Positions 22,422 through 35,019 of a stretch of DNA of 64,000 nt are shown one piece after another. The translations under genes were made by a program, and so were the position numbers. Positions within the stretch are counted from its first letter, which is position 1, and each line of letters starts with the position of its first letter. The stretch is from assembly GCA_018894105.1 (NCBI GenBank), contig CM032132.1:31237379-31301378 (forward strand), given 5' to 3'. Under the pieces are notes generated by a model. That model had not been told where the DNA came from. It was given only the letters and a program-made list of their open reading frames with translations, and ran no database searches. Origin of the DNA: Jacaranda mimosifolia (taxonomy: Eukaryota; Streptophyta; Magnoliopsida; Lamiales; Bignoniaceae).

Positions 22422-24580
22422 TGTTGGAATAGTACCCCACAAGCCAATTAGATTAGCATGTATAACTACTCTATGTAACAATCTTGATTGAATGATATTC
22501 AATAAAATAGCCATCTTCATCTTATGCGTTTAATGTTTTTTCACGTGTATCTGGTTGTAGCCCATAAATCATACAAGACTAGGGACTTGGTCATGTATAT
22601 AATGGTGATCATGAAATAAGTCTCATGGTTATGATTTTAATTATTTCAAGTCACAGAATCTTAAGAAACGGGGCATATAAGATTCGGATAGACGTTGCAT
22701 ACTCTAATGAGTTAGATTTTGCACCATTTCATAGGCAATCTATGTAAGACATGGATGCATGTTAGTGGGTGCTTGTTAGAGAACAAATTTACTAAAAACT
22801 CTCCCAGATAATCCATGAGGTAATTGAAGTGGCATGTTGGTAGTGGGAAATTCTCTAGCTTACGGTAGTATATATAATTAGTCCTTTCATTTGAGGTTTA
22901 ACAGCAACCTCATATTTAGGTCCTTGCGATTTGATTTTACTTCAACTATGTAATGGGTTGCCCGGGGCTTAGTTTGTGCACAAGCTACCTAAATATAGAG
23001 GTTGGTGAGTTTCAAGATGGGATCCATTTCAACTGTCCTTAGAGAATAGGTTGATCTCCTATGTATTCTATGATGATTGGTTCTAAGAATTTCTTGCACA
23101 AAGTGATATGACAATTAGGAAATGGAGCTTTTCAAAGTTGAGGTCATAACAAGGGGTCGGACATCAAGAATAGATACATAATTATCAAGGAGCCGACAAA
23201 TATCTTGCCCTAGGCCTTTTTCGAGAGATAGAAAATGAAAGGACCATATTTGCATGACAATCATAAGAGGTAATGGTTCACCCTTAATTAGTTCATCCAA
23301 TTGGTTGGGCTCCATAGACTTGTGTTAGACATCGACTATGAAGATTAGATACTCATCAATTAATAGAGATTAATTGATAGAGTGATTAGTTTAAAGAATT
23401 TAGACTAATTGGAATATTTGATATGCAATAAATCTCAAAGAGTTGTGAGCCCATGTTCAATTAATTGATGTACTTAAAAGGTCACATACAAAAGCCTAGA
23501 ACACTCTCACTTGATTGGAGATATTCATCTGAGGAGTTAGATGACTAAAGTGACCAAGTTTGGTAGAGAGAGAAACCAAGTTGGCTAATTATTAATTGAT
23601 CACTATGGCTTGATTAATTTAATTATTAAATTAATCAAAATACTTTAAAAAGTTAAATTAAATCAATTAAATTAAGGAGTTAATTTAATTAATGCCATGT
23701 GGCAATTTAATTAGTGAAAATCAACTTAAAGAGTTAAGTTAATCTAATTAAATTAAGGAGTTAATTTAATTAGTAAGAGAATCTAATGTTGGAGAAAAAA
23801 AATAAATGGAAGAGTCCATTTAAGAACTAGTGAGTTGGCATTTTAATTTGAGAAATTAAAATCCAACTTGACTAGCCAATTAGCATCCAAGTTGGCAAAG
23901 TGAAGAGTATGTGATGGAAGCTTCCAAAGCTTCCACCTCACACTATTTCAATCCCTCATGGCCGGCCACTTTGGGATGAATTTCCAGCTGCCATTTTCCC
24001 TCCATCTGTGATGATCTCATGTGTTGATAGAAACCACCTACTAGATTCTCTCTAAATACTTTCTTTCTTCTAAAACTTCCTCGCACATTTCTCCATCTTC
24101 CTCTATTTTTCTAGCTAATGGAGAGAGGATTGAGAGAGTTGTTAGGTGTGTGGATTTCCTTTAGAAGCACATCACCCTTTTTTTTAAGAGGTACAACACT
24201 TGGTGTGCTTTGAGTTGGTAATTGAAAATCATTCAAGATTGAAGACAATTTTTGGTGTTCTTCTTGTCGGCAGTTTTGATGACGTTTGCCACTGTTTCAC
24301 TGCTTCATTCTCTTCATCTTGGAGGAGTTTTTGACAGCAAAAGTTGCTAGAATTGCTGACCATAGGCGTAGAGTAGGAGATCCTTGGAGAAGAAGACATT
24401 GATCTTGCTTGGAAAGAGTTCCATTGGAAGATCTTGCAAGTTACTTTTAAATCTCTCATTTAAGGTAACATTATCTAGCCTTTAGATCTACTGTTATGGC
24501 ACGAAATAAGATCCTTGGATTGAGGATTTGCAAGTTAATTTTTGCAATTATTTTGGATCTTTGCACCTCTTTTTCTTTCA
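22422..24580 (+). repeat. Family-2 solo LTR copy B
   Basis: 2159 bp, TGTTGGAATAG at the start and ending CTTTCA. No primer site follows (GGTTTTTTTC instead), so it is a solo LTR. Flanks are AGTTT (22417-22421) and GGTTT (24581-24585), a TSD with one transition; the uninterrupted sister LTRs support GGTTT as original. It is inserted in copy C in opposite orientation. Contains spaced TTAA repeats (23600-23775) and a 9-bp hairpin TGGAAGCTT/AAGCTTCCA (23915-23935). Confidence 0.9.
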
Positions 24581-25272
24581 GGTTTTTTTCTCAACACATG
24601 AGATAATAATATTGGGAGGGAAAATGCTCAAGTAGCCAACTATGTGCAAGGAAGTGGTATATTTATAATGTGACTTGGATGCTCCTAAAAGCATTCATCA
24701 CACTATCCTCACACCTTGCCAACTTGCATGCTTAGTTGAAATTTTAATTTTCAAAATTAAAATGCCAACTCAATATTTAAAATGGACTCTTCCATTTTAA
24801 TTTTTTCGTCAAAATTAGATTCTCTCACTAATTAAATTAACTCCTTAATTTAATTAAATCAACTTAACTCTTTAAATTGACTTGACTAATTAAATTATCA
24901 CATGGTACTAATTAAATTAACTTTTTAATTTGATTGGTCTAATTTAACTCTTTAAATTAATTCGATTAATGTAACACTTAAATTAATCAAGTCATTGTGA
25001 CCAACTTTTAATTAGTCAACCTAGTCTTTCTTCCATTACTTGACCAATTAAATTATCTAACTCCTTAGATAATTTCTCTATTTCTAATGAGAGTGTTCTA
25101 GGCTTTTGTATGTGACCCTTTAGGCTCACTAATTAATTAGATATAGGCTTGCAACTCTTTGTAACTTAAAGAATATCAAATATTCCAATTAGTCTAAACT
25201 CTTTCAAGTAATCTCTATTAATTGAAGAATACCCCATAGTTGATGCCCAGCACAAGCCTATGGAGTCCAACT

Positions 25273-25690
25273 TGGTGTTGCAAGAAATGACAAATAGTAT
25301 ATTTATCAATGGTCAAAGGGTTGACCAGAGACAGGGGCTAGGGTGAGCGTTATTTAGGCTAACTGGTGGGCTTGGTCGCAAGCTCTATAGGTCAGGGGGT
25401 AGAAATGTGTTAAGTATAGGCTTATATCCGATCTTTTTAGTTGGTCTTCTGGTTAATAAATTAGGGGTATTTATAGTGGGCTCATGGGAGTATTGTACAC
25501 TATTCAGCTCTTACGGATGCCATCCCAAGCTTGCACATGTCATAGAGTGGAGGGTTAGGATGATGCCCTTGCATGGGCTCGGGTCGGGCGATCGGGTAGT
25601 CCGTTTAGAAAAGGTGCAAATCCTTAAGTACTTTTAGGGTTTTAAGTAAAGATAGGTGTATTTATGTCTTTTAGAAATTCTCCCACATCA
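25273..25690 (-). repeat. 3' LTR of the Tat element
   Basis: 418 bp; minus-strand start TGATGTGGGAGAATTTC and end CAACACCA. Preceded in element sense by the polypurine tract. TATA box TATAAATA at 25468-25475 (minus). Confidence 0.93.
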
Positions 25691-25712
25691 TTTATGCCCC
25701 CAACTTCCTTAG
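25691..25712 (-). promoter_or_regulatory. Polypurine tract of the Tat element
   Basis: The minus strand reads GGAAGTTGGGGGCATAAA directly before the TGATGTGG start of the 3' LTR, the usual plus-strand primer position. Confidence 0.75.
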
Positions 25713-26104
25713 TTATGAGTGAATTCACTCCTAAGTGAGGAAGTTGATCGAGGTCATTGATCTTTAAGAGTCTTTTCTTTTAGACCGTTAGATGTTGTCA
25801 TGTATTTCGAGGGTCTTTAACTTTTATAAATTGACTCCCCCAGCCCCACTTCTCCTCATTTTTATGTTTCCTACTAGCGCTCCTGGTCGCGATTCCGACC
25901 TGTAGATCTAATGTTTATTTATTGAGATCCTGACCCAACGACCTGTAACTCCAGATCATTTCTTTTTGAGATCCCAACCCGACGACCTGTGACTTTGGAG
26001 AGAACAAGTAAGTGTTGATCCCCTTTTTCGTCTGTCTTTGCTATTTTTCTATTTGATTGTACTATCATTATTCTTTATTTATTGATTATTAAATTTGCTG
26101 TATC

Positions 26105-28582
26105 ATGTCTAGAAGTTTATCCTCTTCCTCATCGAGTGGTAGTAGTCAGAGTTCTGGGTTGAGCTCTTTGACCTCCAACCATAGAGGTCGAGGGGCTGGA
26201 TCTCCAGCACTCTAATTCTTTGTAAACCCAAACAACCCTAATGATCCCTTGAATGCCCATGGAAAAATAGGTCCTAAGGTGTTTGCATCTCTTCATGCCA
26301 GGTTTTTTACTCCTGATAGTTAAAATCATAAAGCCAGAAGAGGGGTAAAAGATGTATCTGCCCCCACCTAATTGTTTAGCTTTTCACATCCTTGTGTTGG
26401 AAGCTGGGTTATGATTTCCTATTGCTGAACCCTTAGCTAATATAAGTAGGACTTTAGATGTTTGTCCCACCCAATTGGTCCTCAATTCCATTTGTAATAT
26501 TTTAGGCTTCATAATAATAATGCGTTATTTTAATATCAATCCTTTCTTTGTGGACTTTTGGCATCTTTTGCATGTTAATCCCTCCATTCACTTGGGAGAC
26601 TAGGGTTTTATTATGTGATTGCCCATCAGAGTTATAAATTTTTGACGAACCTCCTAAGCGCCATTAGTTCCTGGAGCCATGGATGGTTCTACGTAGAGCC
26701 TCCCTCTCCATAGTCCTTGGAACATTCCTCGTGAATAGCGGGATGACAGACTGGCCTTTCCCTTCGATGAAAAACCTTCATGGGATGAGGGTTTTGTTGA
26801 AGAGCGCTTGACCGCTAGCAGGTTTGACTTTCACGACCTCTTTAGTGAGGAGACACTTAAGCTTGCCAACCTCTTTCTCACTAAGCTTCACCCTAGAAGG
26901 ACATTTGGTAAAAAATTTAAATTGCTTTCTTACTTTCTACATTTTTCTAAATCTATTCTTATTTACTTTTTTTTGCAGAGATGATGGCCCTCAAGGAGAT
27001 GATGGCTAACTTGATAAAGTAAAAGAAAGTTGAAGCTGCGGCTGCTAAGAAATGCAAACGAGGCGAAGGTTCCTTTGCTCCTACAGCTGATGATAGTTCG
27101 GCTTTCTCACTCCTTCCGATTACACCCATTTGTTGTCAACTAGTGCTACTCCCCAACACACCAGCACTACTGAGCTTTCTCTCCTTGCACCTACACCTCC
27201 TTGGTCAGTTCTTGCCCTTGGTGTTGAGACTGGGCATCCAATCGATCCCATTATCGATCTGTTTGAAAGAGAGGGTCCAACCTCCCTATCTCAAGATGAA
27301 ATGGCTCCACCTCTATCCAAAGGGAAAGAAAAGGTTAGATGTGAGACTCCATCGATTAGTTTGGATAGCCATTCTACTCATTTCAGTGGTCGAATAATCC
27401 GTATCAAACAGCAATACGCTACCGAGGTACTGAACAGTCCTGAGGCCGTTTCTGCTTATTTAGATATACCTGTTTCCCTAATTGATAATGAGGCTTTGGA
27501 GGGGGCACGTAGGCTTACCAGAGACTACAGGTATTGCGCCTATCAGCCCACCATGAGTCCTCTTTGCCCCGACCTGCTGTCAACACCTCTTCTATTTTGA
27601 CAAATGAAGTAGAGGGTGGTTTGTACGACTTATATAACAACTGTGTGCAGGAAAAAGACCAAGCTATGTTGATGTCTAGTCCCTTTTGTTTTATTGAGGA
27701 GCATCTGGCTCATAACTTGATGCAGGTATTTTTGTTCCTAAGAAACCTACTTTACTCTATTCCTTTCGTTTTCAGTTTATCAGTTTAGATTGTTTAACCA
27801 ACCTCGTTTATGCTTTCTTAGGCTTCAACATTTGCTTGTGCACTGGCTATGCAATGCGCATTTTTTCATGACCATCGCATGGTCGCTGGGGCCCAAGTCG
27901 ATGATCCAAATGTCGAGCTGGGGAAGCTCCAGGTTGAGATATATGTTTTCATTTTAAGGGAGTTAAGGATGCTGCTCTCAAGGAAAAAGATGATAAGATC
28001 TCTACTATGGAAAAAGAGATCACCTAGCTAAAATCCGACCTATCGACCTCCAAGCAGAATATTTACAACCGATCTTCCAAGTTCGACATAGAGAAGAAAA
28101 AACTGTTTGAGGCTAGTCGAACAAAAGGGCTTGACGAGTATCTCCAATCATCATTCTTCAAGAACAAGCTTCATGAAGCTCGTCATGTTAGAGTTTGTGA
28201 TTTCATGAAGTCTCAAGTCTTCACTTTAGCAGTTGCCCAAAAAGCTAGCACTGAGAGCCTTAATAATTTCTACAAGTGTCAATTCCAACTTGAGAAGTTG
28301 GGCGGGTTAATAGAGGATTTTTACGTGGACTTGCTCAACCTTAGAAAGATCGAAGAGCTTGAGAACTACCTAAATGTCCCCCTCCCCAACCTTTCAAAAG
28401 AGGAGTTTGGATACATCTTTCAGCAGTTGGCCAATCCTGGAAGTGAGACTTTTGGCACCAACCCCGAATTGGGACCTTCAGCACCATCATCTCTCACATT
28501 CCTTGTCCCTAGATTAGATTTTGTTGATTGTTTTATCTATTTCTCATATTTCATATATTTCGATTGGACTAGATTTTGTTGA
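26105..28582 (+). pseudogene. Antisense ORF of the Tat element (gypsy-type transposase_28-like), with introns
   Basis: A gene on the strand opposite to gag-pol, between pol and the 3' LTR. ATG at 26105 opens a Ser-rich stretch (MSRSLSSSSSSGSSQSSG). After frame breaks, 26345-26600 reads PPPNCLAFHILVLEAGL then FPIAEPLANISRTLDVCPTQ, which fits the plant family annotated as putative gypsy-type transposon protein (Transposase_28-like) known from Grande/RIRE antisense genes. Likely introns: 26908-26978 (GT...TTTTGCAG) and 27726-27821 (GT...TTTCTTAG); exon phrases continue across them (lysine-rich KKVEAAAAKKCKRGE after the first). The final part, open from 28205, is coiled-coil-like and ends at TGA 28580. 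Stops at several places mark it as decayed. Its role is unknown even in intact relatives. Confidence 0.65.
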
Positions 28583-28797
28583 TTATTTTGTCTATTTACT
28601 TCTTGGTATATTTATTTTGCCTATGTTGTGACCTAACACTGATCTTGGCCGAAAATTCTCTGTAAGTTGGTTGTAGTTTCAAAAGCCTATATTTTGTGGT
28701 CTCTACCAACTTTTTAATTTATGAACACAGTTCTTTTGCTTTCCTTTATGATTTTGTATGTAGTTGTTGTTAGCTTTTGTCGCTTAATTTGATATAC

Positions 28798-29400
28798 ATT
28801 TGTATACTATTTCGAATGGACTTTAACTTTTCAGAGTTGTCGGCCTGTCGCCTATCGGTCGAGTTAACTACTCTTATGCATCTTGTGCCTTACTCGTGCT
28901 TAATTTGTAAATTATTCCAAGTGGTCTTAACCTTTTGTAAGTTGTCGACCTATCAACCTATTGGTTGAGTCAATGGCTCTTATGCATCTTGTGCCTTATT
29001 CGAGCTTTGATTTGTAAATTATTCCAAGTGGTCTTAAACTTTCGCAGGTTGTCGACCTGTCAACCTATTGGTCGAGTTAACTGCTTCTATGCATTTTGTA
29101 CCTTGTCCAATGGAGCTTGGTTTGTATATTATTTAAAATGGTTTTAACCTTTTTTAGGTTGTCGATCTGTCGACCTATTGGTTCGGGCTGTCGACTTGTC
29201 AACCTATCATTTGCGTTAGTTGCTCATATGCATTTTGTACCTTATCCAATGGAGCTTGATTTGTACATTATTTCAAATAGTTTTAACCTTTTCTAGGTTT
29301 TCGACCTGTCGACTTATCAATTGCGTTAGCTGCTCCTATGCATTTTGTGCCTTATCCCACGAAGCTTGGTTTGTTCATTATTTTCGATGGTCTTTCTCAG
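28798..29400. repeat. Tandem repeat block, about five and a half units of 105-138 bp
   Basis: Units start at about 28798, 28903, 29010, 29121, 29259 and 29370, each opening with (A)TTTGTAnATTATT and containing GGTTGTCGACCTGTC and TATGCATyTTGTrCCTTAT. The fourth unit has an internal duplication of the GTCGACCTGTC part. The block lies between the antisense ORF and pol, the 3' region in which Tat-lineage elements often carry tandem repeats. Confidence 0.92.
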
Positions 29401-29639
29401 ACCTCATTTCATAGTTTTGTATGTATGATCTTTCTCAGATCTACTTAATTAAGTTGGTTGCCGACCTATTCTTGTCCTTTGCAATTCATACTCCTACATA
29501 CTAGCAAGCACTGGTGACAAGTCAAGCATAGGTAGAAGTAGTGACATATATGATTCAAAAGAAGTAACTATGTACAAGGAAGCAAGAAAATAAACACCAA
29601 ATCTAAAAACAAAATGCTTAATGCGTAAAATTTCTTTAG

Positions 29640-30750
29640 ATTTTGTATTCCCCATGGTTGTGGGAGATCCTTCCTATCTAGTGTCCGTAGTCTGTAAGCT
29701 CTATTCTTTGCCACCTTCAGGACCTTGAATGGTCCTTCCTAATTGGGATCTAACTTACTAATATGTTTGGATACTTCAACTTTTTTCAACACCAGGTCAC
29801 TACCTCAAAACTTCTAACTTTCACCCTGTTATTGTAGTTTTTTTTTCCATCTGTCTTTTTTGCAAAAGAATTCATCGTGCTGCTGCATTCCTTGCTTCCT
29901 TAATAACATCTAAGTCAAAAGCTCACTCCTCAGCATTATCTTGTTGATCAAACTCTTGCACTCTAAAGGTCTCTATTCTGATCTTTGTTGGGATCACTGT
30001 TTCCGCTCCATAGACCAAGTGGAAAGGTGTTTCTCCCATGGAGACTCTTGGGGTCATTCGATATGCCCATAATATCCCCGAGAGCTTATCTACCCATGTG
30101 TCCTTCACACCGTCCAACCTCTTCTACAAGTTGTCCAAGAGGGTTTTATTAGTTTTTTCTATTTGACCATTTGCTTGAGAATGCCCAACAGATGTGAAGT
30201 TCTACTGTATCTTCATTTCTTCGCACCATTCTATAATCTTCTTCCCTTGGAATTGGGTGCCATTATCTGAAATAAGGATTCGAGGGATCCCAGTGTGATA
30301 TACTATGTTCTTCTAGAGGAAATTCATGACCTCCGTTTATGATATCTTCACTACTGTTTCTACTTCCACCCATTTACTAAAGTATTCAACGGCGACAATG
30401 GCATACTTCTCCTAACCTCTTATCGGTGGAAAGGTCTTACAATATCTATCCCCCATATATCAAAAGGGTACGAGATCTTTATCGGCTTTATTTTAGCTCC
30501 TAATTTGTGGATCAGATTGGCATATAGCTTACACTCTCGACACATTTTAGCAAATTCAGTGGCATCTTTCACCAATATAGGCCAAAAATACCCCTACCTA
30601 ATAACTTTTTGAGCGAATGCACAACTCCCGAGTGATTTCCACAGCTGCCTTTATGTATCTCCCTCAAAACATATTCCACTTGGTTTGCATTTAAACACCT
30701 CAAGAGTGGTTCATTGAAAGACCTCTTATACAACTCCCCTTTCTATATTG
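29640..30750 (-). pseudogene. Tat element integrase (broken)
   Basis: Read on the minus strand from about 30700: zinc finger block EIHKGSCGNHSGV, then the core with FSKWVEVE, SDNGTQFQGK (second Asp kept) and SQANGQIEKTNKTLL (Glu kept), then the open piece 30117-29923 with WVDKLSGILWAYRM and GETPFHLVYG. Multiple in-frame stops lie between these blocks. The last part to about 29640 holds the GRISHNHG-like end with no chromodomain. It would have inserted the cDNA; this copy is inactive. Confidence 0.85.
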
Positions 30751-30835
30751 TGAACCTTGGCGCTAACCTCTTTTTTCTCCTCATCGCTATAGCGCCCGTC
30801 GGGAGATCACCCTCCCTTAAATAGGATATGATTTC

Positions 30836-32652
30836 TTATTTCCATCTGTCCTGTTCTGGATCAATCAAACTTGTGACCATGACCTCTTTCCCAGAGACCT
30901 CTTGGTCACGGATAATAGGATTCTCCAATGTAATAATCATCACCCTTTTTGTTCTAAGCCCGCTAATCATGTTAGCGAATTTAGATAAAGAATCGGCCCT
31001 TTCGTTTTCAATTCTGGGTATCTGTACCATTTGAAATTTCTCCATCTGCCTTGCTAGGCCTTTCACTTTCTCCAAGTATTTTCTCATTGTTTCCTCTTTA
31101 GCTTCATACACTCCATTGAATTGGTTGGAAATTAGCTGCAAATCCATGTATATAACAAGGTTTTTAACCTATAACTCTGTCGCCATGTTGAGTGCCGCTA
31201 TAGCATTCTTGTATTCTGCTTCATTATTGGTTAATTGGAACTGAAGCTTTAAAGCAAAATCTAGTTCATCCTCCAACGGGCTTTTGGACCAGATTCCCGC
31301 ACTACCTCTCTGAGCCATGGATAATCGTGAGAGAGTTCACCTTAATGGGTTGCTCTGTTTTCTCTTCCCCAATCTCCACCAAGAAATCAACCAATACTTG
31401 CGCGTTCATAGTTGTTCTGCTCTGAAATTCCACTAAAAATTCACTTAATTCCATGGCCCAATTTACTAGACTCCTGATAAGTCGGGCTTTTGTAATATCT
31501 CCTTCAATGGTTGGTTGGTTAAAACCGCTATGTGATGGGCCTGAAAATTAGGTCTCAACTTCCTTGCAGTTGTAATCAGAGTTAGTGCGAATTTCTCAAT
31601 CTCGCTATATCTCTTCTCCGTTCCCTACAAGACTTTATTGATTTAGTACACAGGCTTATGATGTTTTCCTACAGCCTTTGCTATCACTGAACTCATGACC
31701 TCTTCCTTCACCAACATGTATAAACATAATGTTTCACTTGCCTTGGGCTTCTCTAGAAGGGGCAAAGAGTTGAGATACTTTTTCAAATCTTGAAATGCTT
31801 GCTCACATTCATCTGTCTAAACAAAATCTCTGAGATTTCTCAATGTTTTAAAGAAAGGCAAGCTTCTTTCAGCCATTCGTGCTATGAAACTTGCTAAGGC
31901 TACTATACGAATAGTTAGTTGTTGGACCTCTCTAGCATTATTAGGAGATGGCATTCGCAATATCACCTCTATCTTCTCTGGGTGGGCCTCTATTCCCCAC
32001 TGAGTGACCATGTAACCCAGAAACTTTCCTCCCCTAACTCCGAAGGTACACTTGGTATTCAACTTCAGCCTATATTAGCGCATAATGTTGAAAGTTTCCC
32101 TCAGGTGTTCTATGTGTTTTTCTTCCTTCATGCTCTTAACTAATATATCGTCTACATATATCTCTATGGTCCGACCTATCTGGTCCTTGAACATTTTATT
32201 GACTAATCTTTGATAGGTCACGCCCACGTTCTTAAGCCCAAAAAGCATAACTCTATAGCAATATACTCTACTTTCAACCACAAATGCCATTTTGTCCATA
32301 TCCTCAGGGGCCATATAGACCTGATGGTAGCCCTGATAAGTGTCCATCATACTTAGGAGAGCTTATCCTACGGTGGAATCAACCAACACAACTATCCTAG
32401 GTAAAGGATATGAATCTTTAAGATACACCTTGTTAAATCGGTGTTATCCATGCACATTCTCCATCTCTCTCTTGTCTTCGGGACTATCACGACGTTAGAC
32501 AACCACTTAGTGAACTGTACTTCCATTATGAAACCCGCTTCTAATAACTTCCTAACCTCTTCCTCCATAACTCTACTCCTTTCAGTTTTGAAGTTATGCT
32601 TCTTTTGTCGGATTGGTTGAGCATTCGGATCTATATTCAGATTGTGGACCAT
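30836..32652 (-). pseudogene. Tat element reverse transcriptase and RNase H (broken)
   Basis: Three RT pieces in order: 32652-32392 with LNIDPNAQPIRQKK, EEEVRKLLEAGFI and WRMCMDNTDL (normally CVDFTDLN); 32350-32075 with MMDTYQGYHQ, LFGLKNVGVTYQRLVNKMF and catalytic YVDDILVKS; 32062-31817 with KFLGYMVTQWGIEAHPEKI. RNase H follows: TNNEAEYKNAIAAL around 31220, DLQLISNQFNGVYEAKEE and IENERADSLSKFA in 31147-30836. Domain order and the last motif are typical of Tat-type Ty3/gypsy pol. Stops separate each piece. Confidence 0.9.
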
Positions 32653-32961
32653 GACCTCGGGGTTTGTTCCTTAAAGTCTATGGTCCCCATGTAAAGATGT
32701 CCACATTTTCCCTGAGGAATTCTACCATTAATATCTTTGACTGGGGGCTTATCTGGGTTTCTATTTTAGTGGTCTTACCTAAGTCTCCAGGTCATAGCTC
32801 TGTTTGTTTGTGGTCCGATGGCTCCATTCTTCTCTTTTTGTTGTCTTCTTGATCAACACATATAGGGAGCTCTAATTGTCCCCCACCTCTATTCTTATCG
32901 CCTTATTTTCCTTTTGCTTTGGCTTTGTCAAAGACACGTTATAACATACCCACACTGCCTT

Positions 32962-33336
32962 TTAGTCACAACGTACCTCATTTATTCCTGCTTTGGTTAG
33001 GAATTTCATTTTTAGATGATAAGTGAACACAATTGCCCGAAAAAGGTAAAGGATAGGTTGACCCAGTACGACATTATAGTCAAATGGGCAATCAACTACT
33101 AGGTACTTCAGCATGACAGTCCTCCTTCTGGGCTCCACTCCCGGAGAGGTAGGAAGATCGACTATTCCCAATGGAATGACCTCTGACCCTCCAAAACTAA
33201 CTAGTAATGTGTTGATAGGTCGAACTGTCATAACATTTAAGTCCATGTTTTTCAGTATGCTCATGAACATTATATCCACTGAGCTGCCATTATCTACCAA
33301 CACTTTCTGTACTAAGAAATTTGCTATATCCACCAT
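32962..33336 (-). pseudogene. Tat element protease
   Basis: An open 124-codon stretch with a retropepsin active site VLVDNGSSVDI (D-N-G-S where D-T-G-S is usual), the flap-side FGGSEVIPLG and the YNVVLGQP block of Ty3/gypsy proteases. It lies between gag and RT; the frames on both sides are interrupted. Confidence 0.85.
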
Positions 33337-33569
33337 TTACACCATGGGGTCATCGTGAGGTTGTACCTTTCCTTCGAGGTCACTATGATCGAAAGTTATA
33401 GGCTCTATACCCTTTTTAGGGTGAAAATGTGTGGATTCCTTCGATCCACCCGAGCATACTTCTTTCAAGAATTTCTAGAACCTCCACAGGTAGGCCTCCG
33501 ACAATCATGTTTATGACGCCTTTCTTAGGGAGGTTATGATCATCACACGGCACATGATTGTTTTCAGTT

Positions 33570-34960
33570 TTTTATCACTTCTTAGGTCTATAATATCTCC
33601 TTTGAGGACTGTAGGAGCAACTCTTTGAACAACCTCTATGGTGTTCTCTTTCATGGGCCCTCTCTATAGAATTTCTATGAGAATGTTGCACTAACTCTTT
33701 CAAATACCCCTGTTGGATCAACCTTTCAATCTCATCTTTTAAGATGTGGCAGTCATCTATATCATGCCTTTTTTCATGATAGAACGTACAACACCACTTA
33801 GATTTTCTCTTATTAGGCGTATCCCTCTACTTTGCTAGCCACCTTATGACATTCAGTGAGGCTATGGCGAACATAACATGTGCCCTCGTAGTTTATAAAG
33901 GCATGTAATGTTCAAATTTTGGTCAGGGTGGGGCCTCTAATGGTCTTTCTCAGACCGAGGCTTGCCCATCTCTACCATCTTTTGTGACTGCGCTCCCGTT
34001 ACATTTTTTGACTATTCCTCATCCTTCATAATGTTCATCTCCTCTTCATGCACATATTTTTCTGCTACCTGCATGAGGGTCTCCACATCAGGAGGTGGTT
34101 CCTTGGGCAATGTCGATGCCAACAGACCTTTTTTAAAAGTGTGAATTAAGATGCTAACCATCATATCTACATTGAGGTCGGGCACCTCTAGCACTTGATT
34201 GTTAAAGCGACCCATGAATGCACGTAGGGTATAATTGGCCATATGTCACCATGGTCCCCATCGCCAGGGAGGTGAACCATTCATGTGCTTAGTCGTATAA
34301 GATGGTGATAAATACCCTACAATTAATGGCATCAAATAATCCATATAATTACATCACATGCTCGAATGCTATTAAATGCTCTTGAGGATCTGAATTTCCC
34401 TTATACCTCAGAAGGTCAGGTATCTTAAATCCCATTAGCACTATTTCAGAAAAAATCTCCATAGTGAAAGTAGAGCCTCATTTTTGTAGAGTGGATCCCT
34501 ATTGCTATTTTTTCTTAAACTCCTCTAATTTCTTGCTTAAATGCTCTACTTGTTCACTGATCTCTTGTACTTTCGTGTGTACTTGTCCTTTAGAATATCG
34601 TTTAAGTGACTTTACTCCTATGTTCCTTTGCGTACTCATTACTTCCTCTTCCCCTTGCTCCCGATAATTCTTCTCCTTCTCGGAGTCCTCTTCGCTTCTG
34701 ACCACCTCTGTCCCCCTTAATTGTTCTAAGGGCTTTTCATGGAATAATTACCTTGGGAAATGAGGTTGACGTGCTAGGGGCATGTTTGCTAACCTAGCAT
34801 TGACAACTTTGTTCGTAGTAGCTTCTATAAAATCTTATAACTTTGATCATGTAATCCTTACCATGGGTTCAGAGGAAGACATGGGAGTGGTTTGCTGCAA
34901 CGAGAGTGAACTAGTTTGAATTTCTGGGGTATCCATATTCTTATTCGGTGTCGTTGCCAT
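33570..34960 (-). pseudogene. Tat element gag (broken)
   Basis: The likely start is ATG at 34960-34958, about 60 bases after the 5' LTR. N-terminal part with charged coiled-coil-like segment (34705-34505: EQVEHLSKKLEEFKKK), then the retrotransposon gag domain: PDLLRYKGNSDPQEHL and 34242-34012 with LRAFMGRFNNQ, FKKGLLAST and ETLMQVAEKYVHEEE. The downstream part to about 33570 has a short arginine/histidine-rich stretch and no clean zinc knuckle. Stops near 34850, 34500 and 34250. Confidence 0.82.
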
Positions 34961-34997
34961 GAGCTCAACTTAGCCAAAGTTTCAAACACTCAATCCG

Positions 34998-35016
34998 ATT
35001 TCCTACAGATGGCGCC
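34998..35016 (-). promoter_or_regulatory. Primer binding site of the Tat element
   Basis: Three bases inside the 5' LTR the minus strand reads GGCGCCATCTGTAGGAAA. A GGCGCC-led site in this position is usual for plant Ty3/gypsy elements. I do not assign the tRNA. Confidence 0.6.
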
Positions 35017-35019
35017 TAC

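Noticed and set aside
28798..29400. Regularly spaced repeats as a CRISPR-like array
   Set aside because: Units are whole tandem repeats of over 100 bp without unique spacers, inside a plant retrotransposon.
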